Part shown: positions 61,554 through 64,000 of the stretch, piece after piece | Layout of the letters: each line of letters starts with the position of its first letter | How positions within the stretch are numbered: the stretch's first letter is position 1 | From: Kosakonia arachidis | Lineage (GTDB): Bacteria > Pseudomonadota > Gammaproteobacteria > Enterobacterales > Enterobacteriaceae | Assembly: GCF_900116535.1 (NCBI RefSeq) | Contig: NZ_FPAU01000005.1 | Coordinates: 62,001-126,000, forward strand | Length of the DNA stretch: 64,000 nucleotides | Direction of reading: 5' to 3' | Notes under the pieces: generated by a model | What the model saw: the letters and a program-made list of their open reading frames with translations, nothing else | Told to the model about the DNA's origin: nothing | Database searches by the model: none | Program-made: the position numbers and the translations under genes

Positions 61554-62681
61554 TTAATCCAGAATATTTTGATAAAGCGAAATTAGCTGGCTTGACAGCT
61601 TTCCTGGGGTTGAATCCTTAACCTTATCGCGGGCTTTCATGCCCATGTCATTGCTCTTTTCCAGTGATGGAATGGCCATCACAGCCTCTCTTAACCTGCC
61701 GATATCAAGGGCATCACAAAAGAAACCATTACTTCCTTGTTCTATAAATTCCGCGCCACCGCAGCTATCTGACGTGATGACGGGTAAACCACATGCCATC
61801 GCTTCCAGAATGACGTTTGGGAAAGGATCATACAACGTTGGTAGCAACAGACCATCGGAAAGTTGATAAAAAGGCAACGTCTCTTTTTGCATACCCATGA
61901 ACCGGATCTGTTCTTTACAGCCCAGTGACTGTGCAAGCGCCTGATAACGTTTTTCTGCTTTATCCTGGCCTATGACTATCAGATAAGCCGGTGTACCCGC
62001 TATCGACTCGATCGCTGCAGCGAGGCCTTTTCGTTCAAAGCCCGAGCCCACAAAACAAAAAACAGTGGCACTAGCAGGAAGCCCATACTGCTGGCGCAAC
62101 GCTGCACGCTGCGCGTTCTCCGCCGGAATGAAACGGCTGGAATCTATTGAATTATAAATGACGTGTATCTTTTTTGCGTCAACGGCAAAGTCTTCGACGA
62201 TTTCTCGCTTAATCATTTCCGCATTGCAGATAACCGCTTTCAGCTCTGGCGATTGATACATCTCGCGTTCGGCGCTCATGACATAGCGGTGATAGCGGTC
62301 ATGCATCAGCATTTTTGCACGCCAATTGGGAAGAATACGCGAACGCTGCTGCAGCCACCGCTGATGCACGCCGTCGCCGGCGCGATAAATATCGCAACCC
62401 GCGATACGTTCGTGACTCTGAACAATATCAAATTGCTGCTCCTGCCAGAGCGCACGCGCAGCGTTAGCAAAGCCTCTTTCCCGGCTAATTCGTCCCCATT
62501 TGGCGGGATTGCAAATATGGATGTGCCAGTCATCCTGACGCTCTCCTTGCCACTCTCGGGTGATGACGTTTAGCTCCAGATTTTGATTACCAAGAGCCAT
62601 CAGCGCACGGGAGACAAAGCGCTCCGCACCACCATCAGGGCGATATTTTTGACGAACAATAGCCAGACGGTGGCGCTTCAT
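61554..62681 (-). CDS. wabG: LPS core GT4 glycosyltransferase WabG
   Basis: A 375-residue GT-B enzyme starting MKRHRLAIVRQKYRPDGGAE, which I recognise as the WabG type of Klebsiella and relatives, with GCDIYRAGDGVHQRWLQQR and the E-x7-E region YDPFPNVILEAMACG. WabG transfers galacturonic acid from UDP-GalA to heptose II and is needed for outer core and, in Klebsiella, for capsule retention. It overlaps the waaQ stop by four bases (ATGA). E. coli WaaG occupies the analogous step but is more distant. Confidence 0.85.
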   Translation of the reverse strand: MKRHRLAIVRQKYRPDGGAERFVSRALMALGNQNLELNVITREWQGERQDDWHIHICNPAKWGRISRERGFANAARALWQEQQFDIVQSHERIAGCDIYRAGDGVHQRWLQQRSRILPNWRAKMLMHDRYHRYVMSAEREMYQSPELKAVICNAEMIKREIVEDFAVDAKKIHVIYNSIDSSRFIPAENAQRAALRQQYGLPASATVFCFVGSGFERKGLAAAIESIAGTPAYLIVIGQDKAEKRYQALAQSLGCKEQIRFMGMQKETLPFYQLSDGLLLPTLYDPFPNVILEAMACGLPVITSDSCGGAEFIEQGSNGFFCDALDIGRLREAVMAIPSLEKSNDMGMKARDKVKDSTPGKLSSQLISLYQNILD

Positions 62682-63745
62682 GCCAGATACCTCTTCGCTG
62701 CATCGACAACTGCATCAACGGGGATGGCGTCGAGATAACGTTCACTGGTTTTGGTATCAACGGCGTCAGGGTCGGGAAGCGGTCCAAAATTACCTGCCCA
62801 GATCACTTCGCCATTGACCTGCCAGGGCGACCAGAAAGTGAGTTTTGACGGGCCGAAAAGCGCAACGCAGGGCGTTTGCAACGCAGCAGCCATATGCATG
62901 GGAACAGAATCGACACCGATAAACAGGTCGGCATGGTCAATAAGCGACGCAAGCTGGCGCAACGAGAGCTCGCCTGCAAGTGAGATAACACCGGTCTGCG
63001 GCGATGCGCGGAGGATCCTGTCAACCATCGACAACTCTTTTTTATCCGGTCCAGCGGTCAACACAATGGTATGGCCTTCCTGCTGCAACGCTGTGATAGT
63101 TTGCGCCATTTTGTTTTCATCCCAACATTTGAAGAACCAGCGCGATGTCGGCTGAATGACGATATAGCGATCGCCAATGCCTTGTGCTGTCAGCTTTTGT
63201 CGGGCGAAATTCCAGTCATCCGCGCTGTAACTCATCGTCACTGTTGAGACGGGAGGAACCGATAAGGGAGAAAGAATGGATAAATTCTGTTCAACGGTAT
63301 GCAACACATTGTGGTTTGCAACGGAAACCAGTCCGGTATGACAAAAGCGCCAGAAGGCATTTTTACGTTTATTGAAGCCGAAGCCAAGACGAACCGGGGC
63401 GCCGGTAAAGCGAGTCACAATGGCGCTGCGCCATTGATCGGCAAGGTTTATCACCAGATGATATTGGCGGGCTCTGAGCGCGCGCAGTAACTGCCACTCT
63501 TTTTGCAAATGTTTGAGCGTACCAAGTTGCTTCCATTTGCGATCAATACCATAAATCGTATTAATCGCCGGGTGCGCTGCCAGCATGTCGCGTGTTTCTT
63601 CGTACAGTAGGACATCAATTTGTGCATCCGGTAAGCTCTGGCGAAGCGAGTTTATCACTGGAGTCGTCAGCAACATGTCGCCATGATGACGAAGTTTAAT
63701 CAATAAAATGCGTAAATCAGGCGTATTAAGTATGTTATTCATCAT
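62678..63745 (-). CDS. waaQ: Heptosyltransferase III WaaQ (GT9)
   Basis: A 355-residue GT9 heptosyltransferase. The N-terminal motif is RILLIKLRHHGDMLLTTPVI, and the ADP-heptose site has QPTSRWFFKCWDENKMA and FIGVDSVPMHMAAAL with the conserved D-S-x-x-M-H. It adds the third heptose to heptose II of the inner core. It is the first gene of the unit waaQ-wabG-GT4-GT2-waaA-waaE-coaD reading leftward. Two consecutive ATG codons (63745, 63742) are possible starts. A 153-base region separates it from the divergent deacetylase gene. Confidence 0.93.
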   Translation of the reverse strand: MMNNILNTPDLRILLIKLRHHGDMLLTTPVINSLRQSLPDAQIDVLLYEETRDMLAAHPAINTIYGIDRKWKQLGTLKHLQKEWQLLRALRARQYHLVINLADQWRSAIVTRFTGAPVRLGFGFNKRKNAFWRFCHTGLVSVANHNVLHTVEQNLSILSPLSVPPVSTVTMSYSADDWNFARQKLTAQGIGDRYIVIQPTSRWFFKCWDENKMAQTITALQQEGHTIVLTAGPDKKELSMVDRILRASPQTGVISLAGELSLRQLASLIDHADLFIGVDSVPMHMAAALQTPCVALFGPSKLTFWSPWQVNGEVIWAGNFGPLPDPDAVDTKTSERYLDAIPVDAVVDAAKRYLA

Positions 63746-63898
63746 CGTCTTATTGGCAACAACCTTCCTGTAATTCTAATAGACCTGATGTTGTCTTGCA
63801 CTCTTTCTCCATGCCGTCAGGATTTTATCTCTAAGTGTTTACTCATCGTGATGAGAGTGCGTAACATAGCACTGACTTTTATTTTACCTGGGCTAAAT

Positions 63899-64000
63899 AT
63901 GGATAAACCGGCATTTATCATCACGATTGATACAGAGGGGGATAACCTCTGGCAAAATCGCCGTGAGATCAAAACGGAGAATGCGCGGTATCTGGCACGT
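63899..64000 (+). CDS. Polysaccharide deacetylase-like protein (WabN type), partial
   Basis: The first 34 codons are visible before the window ends: MDKPAFIITIDTEGDNLWQN, then RREIKTENARYLAR. TIDTEGDN is the first metal-binding (DxE-type) motif of NodB-like deacetylases. The start resembles Klebsiella WabN, which removes the acetyl group from core N-acetylglucosamine. This would complement the WabH-like enzyme nearby. It is transcribed away from waaQ. The full length and other motifs are outside the window. Confidence 0.7.
   Translation, partial: MDKPAFIITIDTEGDNLWQNRREIKTENARYLAR

Noticed and set aside
63746-63898. JUMPstart/ops element upstream of the LPS genes
   Set aside because: The GGCGGTAG core was looked for in the divergent region on both strands and is not present.

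Overview
The window is a chromosomal segment of a member of the Enterobacteriaceae. Most proteins are close to their Escherichia coli counterparts in length and sequence, and the gene order largely follows the E. coli ilvB-emrD-yid-gyrB-dnaA-mnmE-yie-selC-yic-spoT-gmk-pyrE-radC-mutM-coaD arc. It is not E. coli. The lipopolysaccharide core genes at the right end (waaE and a WabG-type glycosyltransferase beside waaQ and waaA, with a divergent polysaccharide deacetylase) are of the Klebsiella/Enterobacter/Kosakonia type. Several E. coli genes are also absent from their usual places: dsdX/dsdC, the dgo genes, yidB, tnaCAB-mdtL-yidZ, cbrB, gltS, dinD and yicG.

Layout. 1-2145: the valine-regulated acetolactate synthase operon ivbL-ilvB-ilvN (ilvN cut by the window edge). 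2257-2776: a complete SOS toxin/antisense module, IstR-1 RNA plus the 29-residue toxin TisB with its LexA box. 2849-12785: transporters and accessory metabolism (EamA permease, emrD, a secreted GH5-like hydrolase, dsdA, a radical-SAM maturase, yidGH, yidE, an OxlT-like MFS carrier), with a fossil of yidP. 12827-16578: small heat-shock operon ibpAB with two RNA-thermometer hairpins, then yidQ, yidR and yidA. 16802-27429: the replication and translation core gyrB-recF-dnaN-dnaA and, divergently, rpmH-rnpA-yidD-yidC-mnmE. 27586-32061: yieE-chrR, adeP, yieH and cbrC.

32247-33821 is the most foreign part: a SymE-type toxin, a ribbon-helix-helix regulator and a very AT-rich gene for a TIR-domain protein, packed against the 3' end of the selenocysteine tRNA gene selC, a classical island integration site. 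This is the best candidate in the window for an uncharacterised stress or defence module.

34111-59380 returns to core genes: the xyloside locus yicJI, yicH, xanP, the stringent-response and repair cluster gmk-rpoZ-spoT-trmH-recG, ligB, yicC, rph-pyrE, slmA, dut-coaBC, radC, rpmBG, mutM, coaD, waaE and waaA. 59448-63745 holds four LPS-core glycosyltransferase genes in the same orientation as waaA, and 63899-64000 the start of a divergent deacetylase gene.

Non-coding structure includes promoters, attenuators and REP elements. There are also three copies of what look like dispersed intergenic repeats: between dnaN and recF, between yieH and cbrC, and upstream of rpmB. The yieH-cbrC copy is built from a chain of hairpins with GGA-containing loops. 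All identifications rest on reading the sequence and on remembered family features; no database search was run.
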